Positions 1 through 9,433 are shown, counted from the first letter of the stretch. The stretch is 55,458 nucleotides of DNA from Stenotrophomonas sp. SY1 (GCF_021202945.1 NZ_JAJOYR010000004.1:50282-105739), one strand, 5' to 3'. The notes: generated from the letters alone by a model not told the origin. Translations and numbers: made by a program.

Positions 1-76
1 GGTGCGCCCGGAGAGATTCGAACTCCCGACCGCCTGGTTCGTAGCCAGGTACTCTATCCAACTGAGCTACGGGCGC
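1..76 (-). tRNA. tRNA-Arg (anticodon ACG), lacking its last base at the window edge
   Basis: The reverse complement folds as a full cloverleaf: 7-bp acceptor stem GCGCCCG/CGGGCGC, a D arm with AGCTCAGTTGGATAGAG, anticodon loop CTACGAA with anticodon ACG, and T loop TTCGAAT. The 3' CCA is encoded, but its final A lies just outside the window. ACG is read as ICG after deamination and decodes CGN arginine codons. An identical copy lies about 50 bp upstream in the direction of transcription, so the two are probably co-transcribed. Confidence 0.96.
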
Positions 77-125
77 GCATTTCATTTGTTTTGAAGCTTG
101 CAGAATCAGATTCTGCTTTCTGACG

Positions 126-202
126 TGGTGCGCCCGGAGAGATTCGAACTCCCGACCGCCTGGTTCGTAGCCAGGTACTCTATCCAACTGAGCTACGGGC
201 GC
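126..202 (-). tRNA. tRNA-Arg (anticodon ACG), second identical copy
   Basis: 77 nt including an encoded CCA (TGG at 126-128 on the plus strand). The sequence is identical to the copy at 1-76, with anticodon ACG in loop CTACGAA. The 49-bp spacer contains a small palindrome (about 100-116) that could act in processing between the two tRNAs. Tandem identical tRNAs usually reflect gene dosage. Confidence 0.97.
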
Positions 203-264
203 GTCGTCAGGAGCGAGATTATGCGGATATGCTGCGTTTGCGTCAACGATTTTGTGAAAATTTC

Positions 265-1103
265 TTAATCATTGTGACGAAGCAGGGCTGCGACCACGGC
301 TTGCGGCGATTTCATCCAGTGGAAGTGGTCCGACGCAGTCCCCAGTGCCTGCGCGGACAGTGTCTGAAGTGTGTGCGGTGCTGCGGGAATTTTCTGTAGC
401 AGGCACTGCATCGAGCGCTCGGGGGCCAACCAGTCGCTGTCCAGCACAACGGCGGAGATGGGGGCGGTGACGCGGCGCATGCCGCCTTCCAGGTCCGCAT
501 GCATGCCTGCGGCGGCGTAATGATTGCTCAGGCCGACGCGGGCCCAGTCGCGGATCAGGCCGCGTGCCTCGGTACCACCAAAGCCCAGGCGACGGCCGGG
601 CAGGGCGCCACGCTTGTCTGCCAGCCATGGCAGGAAGCGATACGCCAGCGGCAGCAGGAATCGGCGCGGTGCCGCGAAGCTGCGCCACCAGGGCGTGCCA
701 CTGGCCACCAGCCACAAGGCCTGTAGTTCTTTCTCGCGCTGGCCGGCGTAGCAGCAGGCCAGCTGGCCGCCGAGGCTGTGCCCGCCGAGCATCAGTGGCA
801 GGCTGGGAAGGGTGTGCTGGATGGTGGCTTCGGCGGCGGGCAGGTCGAATTGCAGAAGCTGGCGGTAGCCCCAGTCGCTGTCACGTCCCGGACGCAGGTT
901 GCTGCTGCCGTTGCCGCGCCATTCGTGCAGGAACACTGCGATGCCGTGCGCGGCGAGCGCTTCGGCGAAGGGTTGGTAGTTGCGCGCCGAGACTCCCAGC
1001 GCAGGCAGCCACAACAGGCTCGCTTTCGGCTGTTCGGGCAATTGGGCGAGCAACTGGAAGCGATGCCCGTCACCGCTGTCGATCGGCAGTTGGATCAGCT
1101 CGC

Positions 1104-1107
<4 letters not shown>
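265..1107 (-). CDS. alpha/beta-fold hydrolase
   Basis: 280 residues. A nucleophile elbow GGHSLGGQ near residue 108 and an oxyanion-type segment HEWRGNG near 64 mark an alpha/beta hydrolase of the serine aminopeptidase/lysophospholipase-like group. The C-terminal HFHWM probably carries the catalytic His, and LDSDWLAP resembles the acid-residue region. There is no signal peptide, so it should be cytoplasmic. The start MSELIQL was chosen because it overlaps the thiD stop by four bases (1104-1107), typical translational coupling in this window. The substrate cannot be told from sequence. The coupling to thiD does not by itself show a role in thiamine metabolism. Confidence 0.85.
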
Positions 1108-1913
<806 letters not shown>

Positions 1914-2011
1914 GACGGGATTGTGCAGTGTTTGCAGGCGATGTGCCTTGGGATGAAGCAGGTGCCGGCGTCGGTGTAGCGACGGCTCCAAATGCATCGC
2001 AACGATGGGGA

Positions 2012-2683
2012 TCAGCGGCCGCGCAGCAGCGCCCATTGCCGGTACAGCACGTAGCCCATGCCGGTCAGCCCGGTGAGCAGTGCGGGGGCGAGCAGGGCGT
2101 CGTACTGCCAGCGTGTGAACAACCAGGCGCCGATGATCCCGCCGGCCAGGAAGCCGCCGATGATCAGTCCGCTCAGCGTCAGCCGCCGCACCTGCAACGG
2201 CAGCCCACGCAGCAGGTGGCCCAGGCCGATGCCGAGGTCGGTGAACATGCCGGTCAGATGGGTGGTGCGCACCACGGCGCCACTGAAGGTGGTGGCCAGT
2301 GCGTTCTGCAGGCCGCAGGCCATTGCGGCCAACAGGGCGCCCCAGATCTGATGCTGCTTGAATAGCGGGATTGCCAACAGCAGCAGCATCGATTCCAGTG
2401 CCAGCGCGATGCCGTAACGACGGCCAAGTTGCAGGGCGCTGTTCTGGATGATCAAGCCGCTGAGCATGGCGCCCAGCGAGAAGGCGATGAGCAACCCCCA
2501 CAGGTGGCCGATCATGCGCCAATCGCGTTGCATCAGCGCCATGCCGAGTTGACTGGTGGTGCCGGTGAGGTGGCTGACCGCCTGGTGTTCGAATCCGAGG
2601 AAACCGACCACGTTGACCATGCCGGCCACGCAGGACAGCGCGATCGCTCCGATCCAGACCCAGGTGGGCAGCCGCATCCCCAT
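2012..2683 (-). CDS. YoaK/DUF1275-family membrane protein
   Basis: 223 residues with about six hydrophobic segments. Hallmarks of the YoaK (DUF1275) family are GMVNVVGFLGF near residue 21, SHLTGTTSQLG near 37, MACGLQNALAT near 121 and RTTHLTGMFTDLG near 138; the duplicated HLTG segments suggest an internal repeat. Members are uncharacterised inner-membrane proteins. It lies 14 bp downstream of the lipoprotein at 2698-3198 in the same direction and could share its transcript. Confidence 0.85.
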   Translation of the reverse strand: MGMRLPTWVWIGAIALSCVAGMVNVVGFLGFEHQAVSHLTGTTSQLGMALMQRDWRMIGHLWGLLIAFSLGAMLSGLIIQNSALQLGRRYGIALALESMLLLLAIPLFKQHQIWGALLAAMACGLQNALATTFSGAVVRTTHLTGMFTDLGIGLGHLLRGLPLQVRRLTLSGLIIGGFLAGGIIGAWLFTRWQYDALLAPALLTGLTGMGYVLYRQWALLRGR

Positions 2684-2697
2684 GCTGACGCTCCCGC

Positions 2698-3198
2698 TCA
2701 GGGCGTGGCTGGTGGGCCGTTGAACTGCACCTGGGAGAAGCTGCCGGCCTGCGGGTCGTAGACGGCACCCCAGAATTGCTTGCCACCGTCGCAGGCGCGA
2801 ACGGCTTCGCGTGCCGGGTCGATGTCGCTGTGGTCCGGAAGCGGGAAGGCGTTGATGTAGATCAGCCGCTTGCCAGCGGATTCAAAGCCTACGTACTGAC
2901 GATTGGACAGGCCCGGCTCGTTGACGGTGTCGGCCAACTGCGTGAGGCGGCTTTCCAGTGCGTCGATATCGCTGCGGCTGGGCGCCCAGTAGCCGGTCAC
3001 GGTGCCGACGTGCCGGGCCGGGCTGTCGCGCGAACAGGTGTCCAGCACCTGCGCGGCGACTGCCGGCCGGGTAACCACCCATGATTGCCCGGCCTTGATG
3101 GCGGTCGGCACGCTGGCGCCGGGTTTGACGTTGGAAGGCGTGCAGGCGGCCAGCGCGAGGATCGCGCTGGCCGACAGCAGGACATGCAGGTGTTTCAC
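2698..3198 (-). CDS. small lipoprotein of unknown function
   Basis: 166 residues starting at GTG. The GTG start is supported by a good GGAGG about five bases upstream and by GTGA overlap with the PhoH stop (3195-3198). A signal sequence with lipobox LAAC (Cys about 19) predicts a lipoprotein. The mature part contains a conserved-looking segment with YVGFESAGKRLIYINAF and a second cysteine region RACDGGKQFWG. I recognise no catalytic motif. Its coupling to phoH suggests co-expression only. Confidence 0.82.
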   Translation of the reverse strand: MKHLHVLLSASAILALAACTPSNVKPGASVPTAIKAGQSWVVTRPAVAAQVLDTCSRDSPARHVGTVTGYWAPSRSDIDALESRLTQLADTVNEPGLSNRQYVGFESAGKRLIYINAFPLPDHSDIDPAREAVRACDGGKQFWGAVYDPQAGSFSQVQFNGPPATP

Positions 3199-4595
3199 AG
3201 AACCTCCGAGGCGTAATCGGCCAGGCGCGAGCGTTCGCCCCGGCGCAACGTGATGTGCGCACTGTGCGGCCAATTCTTGAAGCGGTCCACCGCGTAGGTC
3301 AGGCCGGAGGTGGTTTCGGTCAGGTACGGCGTGTCGATCTGCTCCACGTTGCCCAGGCAGACGATCTTGGTGCCGGGGCCGGCACGGGTGATCAGGGTCT
3401 TCATCTGCTTGGGCGTCAGGTTCTGCGCCTCGTCCAGGATCAGGTAGCGCGACAGGAAGGTGCGGCCGCGCATGAAGTTCATCGAGCGGATCTTGATGCG
3501 GCTGGCGAGCAGGTCGTTGGTGGCGGCACGGCCCCAGGCGCCGCCGTCCTGGTTGTGGGTGAGCACTTCCAGGTTGTCGGTCAACGCGCCCATCCACGGC
3601 GTCATCTTTTCTTCCTCCGTGCCGGGCAGGAAGCCGATGTCCTCGCCGACGCTGACCGTGGCGCGGGTCATGATGATCTCGCGGTAGCGTTGGCTGTCCA
3701 TGGTCTGCGCCAGGCCGGCGGCCAAGGCCAGCAGGGTCTTGCCGGTGCCGGCGGTGCCGAGCAGGGTGACGAAGTCGATCTCCGGGTCCATGAGCGCGTT
3801 GAGTGCGAAGTTCTGCTCGCGGTTGCGCGCGGTGATGCCCCATACCGAGTGCGAGCTGTGGCGGAAGTCGTTGACCAGCGCCAGGGTGATGCGGCCGTCG
3901 CCTTCGACCTTGGCGACCTTCAGTTCGACCTCGTCCTCGCCCGGCAGGTAGACGTACTGGTTGGGGTGCCAATCCTCGTCATCGGTGGCGAGGATTTCGT
4001 AACTGGTGCGGCCCTTGTCACTCCAGCTGCGCAGGTTGTCGGAGTGCTTCTTCCAGAAGTCTTCCGGCAGCTGGGTAGCGCCGGTGTATAGCAGGCTGAA
4101 ATCGTCCAGCGCGCGGTCGTTCTCGTAGTCCTCCGAATCAATGCCGGCGATGGCGGCCTTGATGCGCAGGTTGATGTCCTTGGAGATGAACACCACCGGT
4201 GTTTCCGGGTGCTGTTCCTTCAGGGCCAGGATCGCGCCAAGGATGGCGTTGTCCGGGATGACCTTGCCGAAGCTCTTGCCGGCTTCGAAGTGGCTGGTCT
4301 GGAAGTACAGCCGGCCCACGCTCTGCGCGCCACGCAGTTGCAGGCCCTTCGGGCGCTGCAATGGAACGCCATCGTTGACGGTGTTGATGCCGGAGGCTTC
4401 GATCAGCTCGTTGAGGAAGCGGCTCACCTGGCGGGCATTGCGGCTCGCTTCGGTGGTGCCCTTCTTGCCATTGTCCAGCTCCTCGATCACCTGCATCGGC
4501 AGGTAGACATCGTGTTCCTCGAATTTGAACAGCGCGGTCGGATCGTGCATCAGCACGTTGGTATCCAGTACGTAGATGCGCTTGCCTCGGGTCAT
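3195..4595 (-). CDS. PhoH family protein with N-terminal PIN domain (YlaK/PhoH2 type)
   Basis: 466 residues. The N-terminal PIN-like domain has YVLDTNVLMHDP (first acidic residues of a PIN nuclease site), EELD and a later SKDINLR. The C-terminal ATPase has Walker A GTAGTGKT (about residue 280) and Walker B YLILDEAQN. This PIN-PhoH fusion is the PhoH2 class, an ATP-dependent RNA helicase/nuclease in tested relatives; the role here is inferred from family. The start MTRGKR was chosen over the upstream MTLSRH because AGGA lies seven bases before it. The lipoprotein gene downstream overlaps its stop. Confidence 0.92.
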   Translation of the reverse strand: MTRGKRIYVLDTNVLMHDPTALFKFEEHDVYLPMQVIEELDNGKKGTTEASRNARQVSRFLNELIEASGINTVNDGVPLQRPKGLQLRGAQSVGRLYFQTSHFEAGKSFGKVIPDNAILGAILALKEQHPETPVVFISKDINLRIKAAIAGIDSEDYENDRALDDFSLLYTGATQLPEDFWKKHSDNLRSWSDKGRTSYEILATDDEDWHPNQYVYLPGEDEVELKVAKVEGDGRITLALVNDFRHSSHSVWGITARNREQNFALNALMDPEIDFVTLLGTAGTGKTLLALAAGLAQTMDSQRYREIIMTRATVSVGEDIGFLPGTEEEKMTPWMGALTDNLEVLTHNQDGGAWGRAATNDLLASRIKIRSMNFMRGRTFLSRYLILDEAQNLTPKQMKTLITRAGPGTKIVCLGNVEQIDTPYLTETTSGLTYAVDRFKNWPHSAHITLRRGERSRLADYASEVL

Positions 4596-4677
4596 CGTCG
4601 ATTCCTGGTGGCGGGACAGGGTCACGCCATCGCGCCTGCGGGGCAGGGCGATGGCGTGGGTTGGGACGCGGAATGGG

Positions 4678-5157
4678 TCACGTGGTCTGGGCGGCCTTCA
4701 AGGCTTCAAGCACGGCATCGGCGTGGCCGGCGACTTTTACTTTGCGCCATTCCTGCACGAGCGTGCCAGTGGGCGAGATCAGGAAGGTGCTGCGTTCGAT
4801 GCCGCGCACCTGCTTGCCGTACATGTTCTTCATCTTGATCACGTCGAACGCGCTGCACAGGGCTTCGTCGGCGTCGCTGATCAGGGGAAACTTGAAACCC
4901 TGCTTGCTGCAGAAGTTGTCGTGGGATTTGACCGAGTCACGCGAGATGCCGAACACCTGCGCGCCGGCGCGCTTGAACTTCGGCAGCAGGGCGTTGAAGT
5001 CCAGCCCCTCGGTGGTGCAGCCGGGGGTGCTGTCCTTCGGGTAGAAGTAGAGCACCAGCCAATGGCCGGCCTGCGCGGCGAGGGTGGTGGTGGCGCCGCC
5101 GGACAGGGCCAGCGGGAGGTCGAGAGTGGTGCGGTCCAGGGTGTCGCCGATGTTCAT
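4678..5157 (-). CDS. bcp: thiol peroxidase, peroxiredoxin PrxQ/Bcp
   Basis: 159 residues. It reduces hydrogen and organic peroxides in the cytoplasm using thioredoxin-type reductants. The peroxidatic Cys47 lies in YPKDSTPGCTTE, the PxxxTxxC motif. The Cys five residues later that resolves E. coli-type Bcp is absent; instead Cys83 (DNFCSKQGF) fits the Cys48/Cys84 arrangement known for Xanthomonas PrxQ. It follows gcvR by 78 bp in the same direction, the gcvR-bcp order also found in E. coli. Confidence 0.95.
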   Translation of the reverse strand: MNIGDTLDRTTLDLPLALSGGATTTLAAQAGHWLVLYFYPKDSTPGCTTEGLDFNALLPKFKRAGAQVFGISRDSVKSHDNFCSKQGFKFPLISDADEALCSAFDVIKMKNMYGKQVRGIERSTFLISPTGTLVQEWRKVKVAGHADAVLEALKAAQTT

Positions 5158-5235
5158 CAGATCCTTTCCGGAGCCTGGGGTAATTCGATTGCAATTACAT
5201 GAAACGCCGCGCGCCTGTGACGGGCGCGCGAATGT

Positions 5236-5796
5236 TCAGAACTTCATGGGGTCCATGATCGCGTCCAGGTTGAGGTGGTCGCAGAATTCAAGGAAGTCGT
5301 CGCGCAGGGCGGCGATATGCATGTTCGAAGGTACGCCGATGGTGATCTGCGCCGAGAACATCTCCGCACCGGTCTGCATGGCCTGGTAGCGGGTGCTCTG
5401 CAGGTTCTCGATGGTGATGCCCTGGCGGTCGAAGAAGTCGGCCAGCTGGAACAGGATGCCCGGCTTGTCGGCGGCGATGACCTCGACGATGTAGGGCAGT
5501 AGGTTCGACTGCGCCTGCTTGGCGGCGGTGCGGTACCAGACCAGCTTCAGGCCTTCCTCGCGCTCCAGGCGGGTGAGCATGGCTTCCAGCTTGGCTACCG
5601 CGTCCCACGAGCCGGTGGCCAGCGTGGTGACCGAGACATCACGGCCCACGGTGGCAAGGCGGGCGTCGACCAGGTTGCAGCCGCTGTCGGCGATGCGACG
5701 GGTAACGGACAGCAGGGGGGACTCCGGATGCGTCGTATAGGCGTTGATCAGGAGGTGGTTTTCGGTCGGCAACGGCCGCGGTGTGGTGTCGGTCAA
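5236..5796 (-). CDS. gcvR: glycine cleavage system transcriptional repressor-like ACT protein
   Basis: 186 residues, two ACT domains: the first from about 9 to 85 (LLINAYTTHPESPLLSV) and the second from about 100 to 180 (YIVEVIAADKPGILFQL). ACT pairs bind amino acids; GcvR antagonises GcvA to repress glycine cleavage genes in enterics. No ATG fits. A TTG at 5796 gives MTDTTPRPLP, and upstream in-frame sequence looks non-coding. dapA is divergent and bcp follows, the same dapA/gcvR/bcp neighbourhood as in E. coli, which supports the name. No gcvA or gcvTHP is in view. Confidence 0.88.
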   Translation of the reverse strand: MTDTTPRPLPTENHLLINAYTTHPESPLLSVTRRIADSGCNLVDARLATVGRDVSVTTLATGSWDAVAKLEAMLTRLEREEGLKLVWYRTAAKQAQSNLLPYIVEVIAADKPGILFQLADFFDRQGITIENLQSTRYQAMQTGAEMFSAQITIGVPSNMHIAALRDDFLEFCDHLNLDAIMDPMKF

Positions 5797-5957
5797 GGTG
5801 GTTCCGGGAATGCTTGAGAGTCTGAATGGCGCCGGAGACGGGCCGTTCGCTGGTGCCCAGCATACTTGCCCGTGCTTTCGACCGGCAAGTAACATGCCTT
5901 GCGTCACGAACCCGCCGGCTGGCGGGCTCTTTACCCCCACCAAGAGCAGCCATTCCA

Positions 5958-6851
5958 TTGTCCATTTCCGGCCTCATCACCGCGTTGGCGACGCCTTTCA
6001 AGGCCGACGGCGCATTCGATCCTGAAGCGTGGCAACGCCTGTTGGCATTGCAGTTGAAGGCAGGCGTCCAGGGCGTCGTCGTGGCCGGTTCGACCGGCGA
6101 GGCGTCCACATTGTCCGATGATGAATATGACGGCCTGCTGCGCAGCGCGGTCGCCGCCATCGGCAACAAGGTGCCGGTCCTGGCCGGTACCGGCCTGTCG
6201 GGCACCGCCAAGACCATCGCGCTGACCCGCCGGGCGGCGGCCAATGGCGCCACCCATGCGCTGGTGGTCACACCGCCTTATGTGCGCCCGACCCAGGAAG
6301 GGCTGCGCCAGCATTATCTGGCGGTGGCCGAGCAGGGTGGTTTGCCGGTGGTGCTGTACAACGTGCCTGGCCGCACCGGCTGTGACCTGCTGCCGGAGAC
6401 GGTGGCCGAGCTGGCCGTGCACCCGAACATCATCGGCATCAAGGAGGCGGTCAGCGATACGCCGCGCCTGAAGGCCCTGCTGGAGCTGCGCAGCGACAGC
6501 TTCGCCATTCTCAGCGGTGACGACGGCACCGCCGCCCGTTCCATGCTGGCCGGCGCCGATGGGCTGATCTCGGTGGGCTCCAATGTCCTGCCGGGCACCT
6601 ACCGCACCCTGTGTGACCTGGCCCGGGCCGGCCAGCACGACGCGGCCCAGTCCTGGGATGACCGCTTGCAGCCGTACCACGATTTCTGTGGCGTGGAGTC
6701 CAACCCCATTCCGGTCAAGGCGCTGTTGCAGCGGCTGGGCATCGGCCATGGCTTGCGTCTGCCGCTGCTGTCGCTTTCCGCTGCCCACCATGCTGCCGCC
6801 GACCACCTGGCGGCCGACGTGGGCGCCCTGGAAGAACTATCCAGCCACTGA
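5958..6851 (+). CDS. dapA: 4-hydroxy-tetrahydrodipicolinate synthase
   Basis: 297 residues from a TTG start ([14 protein letters not shown]), the position matching DapA N-termini. It condenses pyruvate and aspartate semialdehyde in the lysine/diaminopimelate pathway. The Schiff-base lysine is Lys162 in GIKEAVSD, the catalytic tyrosine Tyr134 in [11 protein letters not shown], and the substrate Thr about 46 in AGSTGEA. An in-frame ATG at 5826 would add a 44-residue extension unlike the family. The Shine-Dalgarno is weak. A lipoprotein gene follows after 28 bp, as bamC follows dapA in enterics. Confidence 0.94.
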   Translation: MSISGLITALATPFKADGAFDPEAWQRLLALQLKAGVQGVVVAGSTGEASTLSDDEYDGLLRSAVAAIGNKVPVLAGTGLSGTAKTIALTRRAAANGATHALVVTPPYVRPTQEGLRQHYLAVAEQGGLPVVLYNVPGRTGCDLLPETVAELAVHPNIIGIKEAVSDTPRLKALLELRSDSFAILSGDDGTAARSMLAGADGLISVGSNVLPGTYRTLCDLARAGQHDAAQSWDDRLQPYHDFCGVESNPIPVKALLQRLGIGHGLRLPLLSLSAAHHAAADHLAADVGALEELSSH

Positions 6852-6879
6852 TTCGTGGCCTGAACCTGGAGATCCACCC

Positions 6880-7383
6880 ATGCGTCAAACCCCAACTCTC
6901 CGTGTGCTCACCCTGGCGATGCTTGCTGTCGCCACGGTGGCCAGCACTGGCTGCTTCAAGCGCGGTGCCCGCGGTGATTACGCCCTGGCGCCGGAAGCGC
7001 GTCCGCTGGAAGTGCCGCTGGATCTGAACCTGCCCAACACCTCCGGTGCGACGTCGATTCCGGCCCTGGCCTCGGCAACCCGCCCGGCCCCGGCAGCGGC
7101 CACGGCCAATTCGCAGAGCGGCTTCACCGTCAGCGGCAGCCGTGACGAAGTCTTCGGCAAGGTCGGCGATGCGCTGTCCACCATTGAAGGCGTGAATATC
7201 GCCAGCCGCGCGCAGCTGCTGGGTTCGTACGACATCGGTTACGAAGGCAGCAACTTCCTGGTCCGCGTGGTTGCGGTCGAGGCGGGCGCCTATGTGTCGG
7301 CGGTTGATCCGCGCGGCATGCCGGCGACCGATGCTGCGGCGGTGAAGCTGATCGCTGCGCTCAAGGGCAAGCTCGCCGGCTGA
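6880..7383 (+). CDS. short BamC-like outer-membrane lipoprotein
   Basis: 167 residues. The signal sequence ends in lipobox STGC (Cys25). After it, DYALAPEARPLEVPLDL resembles the unstructured BamC N-terminus that binds BamD. Residues about 84-165 (FTVSGSRDEVFGKVGDAL ... GSYDIGYEGSNFLVRVV) look like one helix-grip domain. Enteric BamC is about 340 residues with two such domains, so this would be a half-length form. Position directly after dapA matches E. coli dapA-bamC. The assignment rests on motif and synteny and is inference; a generic lipoprotein is the alternative. A strong terminator follows. Confidence 0.7.
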   Translation: MRQTPTLRVLTLAMLAVATVASTGCFKRGARGDYALAPEARPLEVPLDLNLPNTSGATSIPALASATRPAPAAATANSQSGFTVSGSRDEVFGKVGDALSTIEGVNIASRAQLLGSYDIGYEGSNFLVRVVAVEAGAYVSAVDPRGMPATDAAAVKLIAALKGKLAG

Positions 7384-7409
7384 GGCGGGCGGCTTGGCCG
7401 GAAACGAGA

Positions 7410-7436
7410 ACGGGCGCCAGCGGCGCCCGTTTTTTC
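7410..7436 (+). terminator. Rho-independent terminator after the BamC-like gene
   Basis: GGGCGCC-AGC-GGCGCCC stem-loop followed by GTTTTTT. It ends the dapA transcript and lies 18 bp past the end of the convergent fdxA, for which it could also serve weakly. Confidence 0.9.
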
Positions 7437-7453
7437 ATGTTCTGGTGCCGGGC

Positions 7454-7777
7454 TCAGCGTTCGAGCAGCTTGAGCTTGTCCGGCTTGCCGTCCCATTCGG
7501 CGGCATCGGCTGGCGGGTCCTTGCGCACGGTCAGCACCGGCCATTCCTTCGCCAGCTCGGCGTTGAGGGCGACAAACACTTCCTGGCCGGCGGGGACGTC
7601 GTCTTCCGGGTAAATGGCGTTGACCGGGCATTCCGGCTCGCACAGCGTGCAGTCGATGCACTCGTCCGGGTCGATCACCAGGAAATTGGGGCCTTCGTGG
7701 AAGCAATCCACCGGGCAGACTTCAACGCAGTCAGTGTGTTTGCACTTGATGCAGTTTTCGGTAACGACAAAAGGCAT
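7454..7777 (-). CDS. fdxA: 7Fe ferredoxin ([3Fe-4S][4Fe-4S])
   Basis: 107 residues, the Azotobacter FdI class. Cys9, Cys17 and Cys50 are placed to bind the 3Fe cluster, and Cys21, Cys40, Cys43 and Cys46 the 4Fe cluster; Cys12 and Cys25 are extra. The C-terminal extension after residue 57 is also typical of this class. It is a soluble electron carrier. The start MPFVVTENC is the family norm. A terminator hairpin lies upstream, separating it from tRNA-Glu, so it should have its own promoter in 7778-7894. Confidence 0.95.
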   Translation of the reverse strand: MPFVVTENCIKCKHTDCVEVCPVDCFHEGPNFLVIDPDECIDCTLCEPECPVNAIYPEDDVPAGQEVFVALNAELAKEWPVLTVRKDPPADAAEWDGKPDKLKLLER

Positions 7778-7894
7778 GACGGGGTCCGGCTTTGAGCCCA
7801 GCAATTCTAGTGCAGGATGCCGGGCGTGGGCGGAGGGATTCTCAATCCGGTGGCGGGCGGCCGAGGCGGGCTGGCCGGTCGAGCAGGGGCAACA

Positions 7895-7920
7895 AAAAGC
7901 CCCGCAGGGCGGGGCTTTCA
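7895..7920 (-). terminator. bidirectional-looking terminator between tRNA-Glu and fdxA
   Basis: AAAGCCCCGC-AGG-GCGGGGCTTT palindrome with an A tract on the left, which is a T tract for leftward transcription. It is well placed to end the tRNA-Glu transcript. Confidence 0.85.
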
Positions 7921-7937
7921 TGTTTCGCAGACGGGAT

Positions 7938-8012
7938 TGGCGCTCCCTAGGGGACTCGAACCCCTGTTTTAGCCTTGAGAGGGCCACGTCCTAACCACTA
8001 GACGAAGGGAGC
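7938..8012 (-). tRNA. tRNA-Glu (anticodon CTC)
   Basis: 75 nt including encoded CCA. The acceptor stem is GCTCCCT/AGGGAGC, the T arm AGGGGTTCGAGTCCCCT, and the anticodon loop CTCTCAA gives CTC, reading GAG. The anticodon stem contains one G-U pair. TTC is the commoner bacterial Glu anticodon, so this is probably an extra isoacceptor for the GAG-rich code of a high-GC genome. Confidence 0.95.
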
Positions 8013-8053
8013 GTTTGGTCGCGTCTGGCGAGCGCGCTAGTATATGCATCTGG

Positions 8054-9427
8054 TTGCCACTCGGCAATCCCGCAACCCCAACTGGAATCGCCAACATCAA
8101 TTCCACAGTTACAACGCCGTTCACCCTGCACGTCATCCCGCGTGACCAGCACACCATCTCGCGCAAGGACATCAGCCCCAATGCGCTGCGTGTGCTGTAT
8201 CGCCTGCGCGAGGCTGGCTTTGGTGCCTACCTCGTCGGTGGTGCCGTGCGCGATCTGCTGGTGGGCGGGCGTCCCAAGGATTTCGACGTGGCCACCGATG
8301 CCACGCCCGAGCAGGTCAAACAACTCTTCCGCAATTGCCGGCTGATCGGCAGGCGTTTCCGCCTGGCGCATGTGGTGTTCGGCCGCGAGATCATCGAGGT
8401 GGCCACGTTCCGTGCCAACAGCGATGACGGCAGCGGTGACCGCGAGGTCGAGAACGGCATGCTGGTGCGCGACAACGTGTACGGCAGCATCGAGGACGAT
8501 GCGGTACGCCGCGACTTCACCTGCAACGCCTTGTATTACGCCATCGAGGATTTCTCGGTGCGCGACTACACCGGCGGCTTCGAGGACGTGATGGCGCGCC
8601 GCATGCGCCTGATCGGCGATCCGGAGCAGCGCTACCGCGAAGACCCGGTGCGCATGCTGCGTGCGGTGCGCCTGGCGGCCAAGCTTGGGTTCGATATCGA
8701 CCCGCCGACCGCCGAGCCGATTCCGCGCCTGGCGAACCTGCTCAGCGAAGCGGCTCCTGCGCGGCTGTTCGAGGAAGTGCTGAAGCTGTTCCTGTCCGGG
8801 CATGGCGAGGCCAGTTTCCTCGGGCTGGAGCGTTACGGCCTGCTGCCGGCGCTGTTCCCGGAAAGTGCGGCAGCGCTGAAGAGCAACCGCAGCGGCGCGC
8901 TGCGCAGCATGCTGATCGAAGGCCTGCGCAGCACCGATGCACGCGTGGCCAATGAAGAGCCGGTGTCGCCATCGTTCCTGTTTGCGTTGCTGCTGTGGCC
9001 AGCCTTCTGCCGCTCGTTGATCACGCTGCAGCGGCAGGGCCTGGCGCTGGAAGAGGCGCAGCGTCGTGCTGCCGACCGGGTGACATTGCACCAGTTGAGC
9101 ACGATTGCCTTGCCGCGCCGCTTCTCGCTGCCGATGCAGGAGATCTGGCTGCTGCAGTCGCGTTTCAGCTCGCGCCAGCGCAAGCGGGTGTTCCGTACCT
9201 TGTCGCATCCGCGCTTCCGCGCTGCGTTCGATTTCCTGGTGCTGCGCCAGAGTGCTTCGGCTGAGCATGCCGAGGACATCGCGTTCTGGCGTGAGGCGCA
9301 GCTGCAGAACGGACAGGAGCTTGAGTCCTCACTGGACGCGCTGCAGGCCGATGAGCAGGAAGAGGACGGTGCACCGCGTCGTCGCCGTCGTCGTCGCCGT
9401 CGCACCGGCACCGCTTCCAGCGAGTAA
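8054..9427 (+). CDS. pcnB: poly(A) polymerase I
   Basis: About 457 residues. It adds 3' poly(A) tails that promote RNA decay. The nucleotidyltransferase signature GGAVRDLLVGGRPKDFDVA is near residue 63; RRDFTCNALYY and the RNA/neck segment YREDPVRMLRAVRLAAKL follow, all typical of the PcnB/CCA-adding superfamily. The tail has nine consecutive arginines before TGTASSE. The start is uncertain: no ATG lies in frame before the conserved region, so I chose TTG at 8054; TTG at 8015 is also possible and would abut the divergent tRNA-Glu. folK follows directly, the pcnB-folK order seen in enterics. Confidence 0.93.
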   Translation: MPLGNPATPTGIANINSTVTTPFTLHVIPRDQHTISRKDISPNALRVLYRLREAGFGAYLVGGAVRDLLVGGRPKDFDVATDATPEQVKQLFRNCRLIGRRFRLAHVVFGREIIEVATFRANSDDGSGDREVENGMLVRDNVYGSIEDDAVRRDFTCNALYYAIEDFSVRDYTGGFEDVMARRMRLIGDPEQRYREDPVRMLRAVRLAAKLGFDIDPPTAEPIPRLANLLSEAAPARLFEEVLKLFLSGHGEASFLGLERYGLLPALFPESAAALKSNRSGALRSMLIEGLRSTDARVANEEPVSPSFLFALLLWPAFCRSLITLQRQGLALEEAQRRAADRVTLHQLSTIALPRRFSLPMQEIWLLQSRFSSRQRKRVFRTLSHPRFRAAFDFLVLRQSASAEHAEDIAFWREAQLQNGQELESSLDALQADEQEEDGAPRRRRRRRRRTGTASSE

Positions 9428-9433
9428 GTGACG

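Noticed and set aside
1914..2011. Possible TPP riboswitch upstream of thiD
   Set aside because: The THI-box consensus elements are not present and the gap is only 98 bp.
5797..5957. Glycine riboswitch near gcvR
   Set aside because: No tandem aptamer consensus and too short; gcvR is a regulator, not a glycine cleavage enzyme.
8015..8053. Longer pcnB N-terminus from TTG 8015
   Set aside because: It would begin three bases from tRNA-Glu, overlapping its promoter, and adds unconserved sequence; it is kept only as an alternative.
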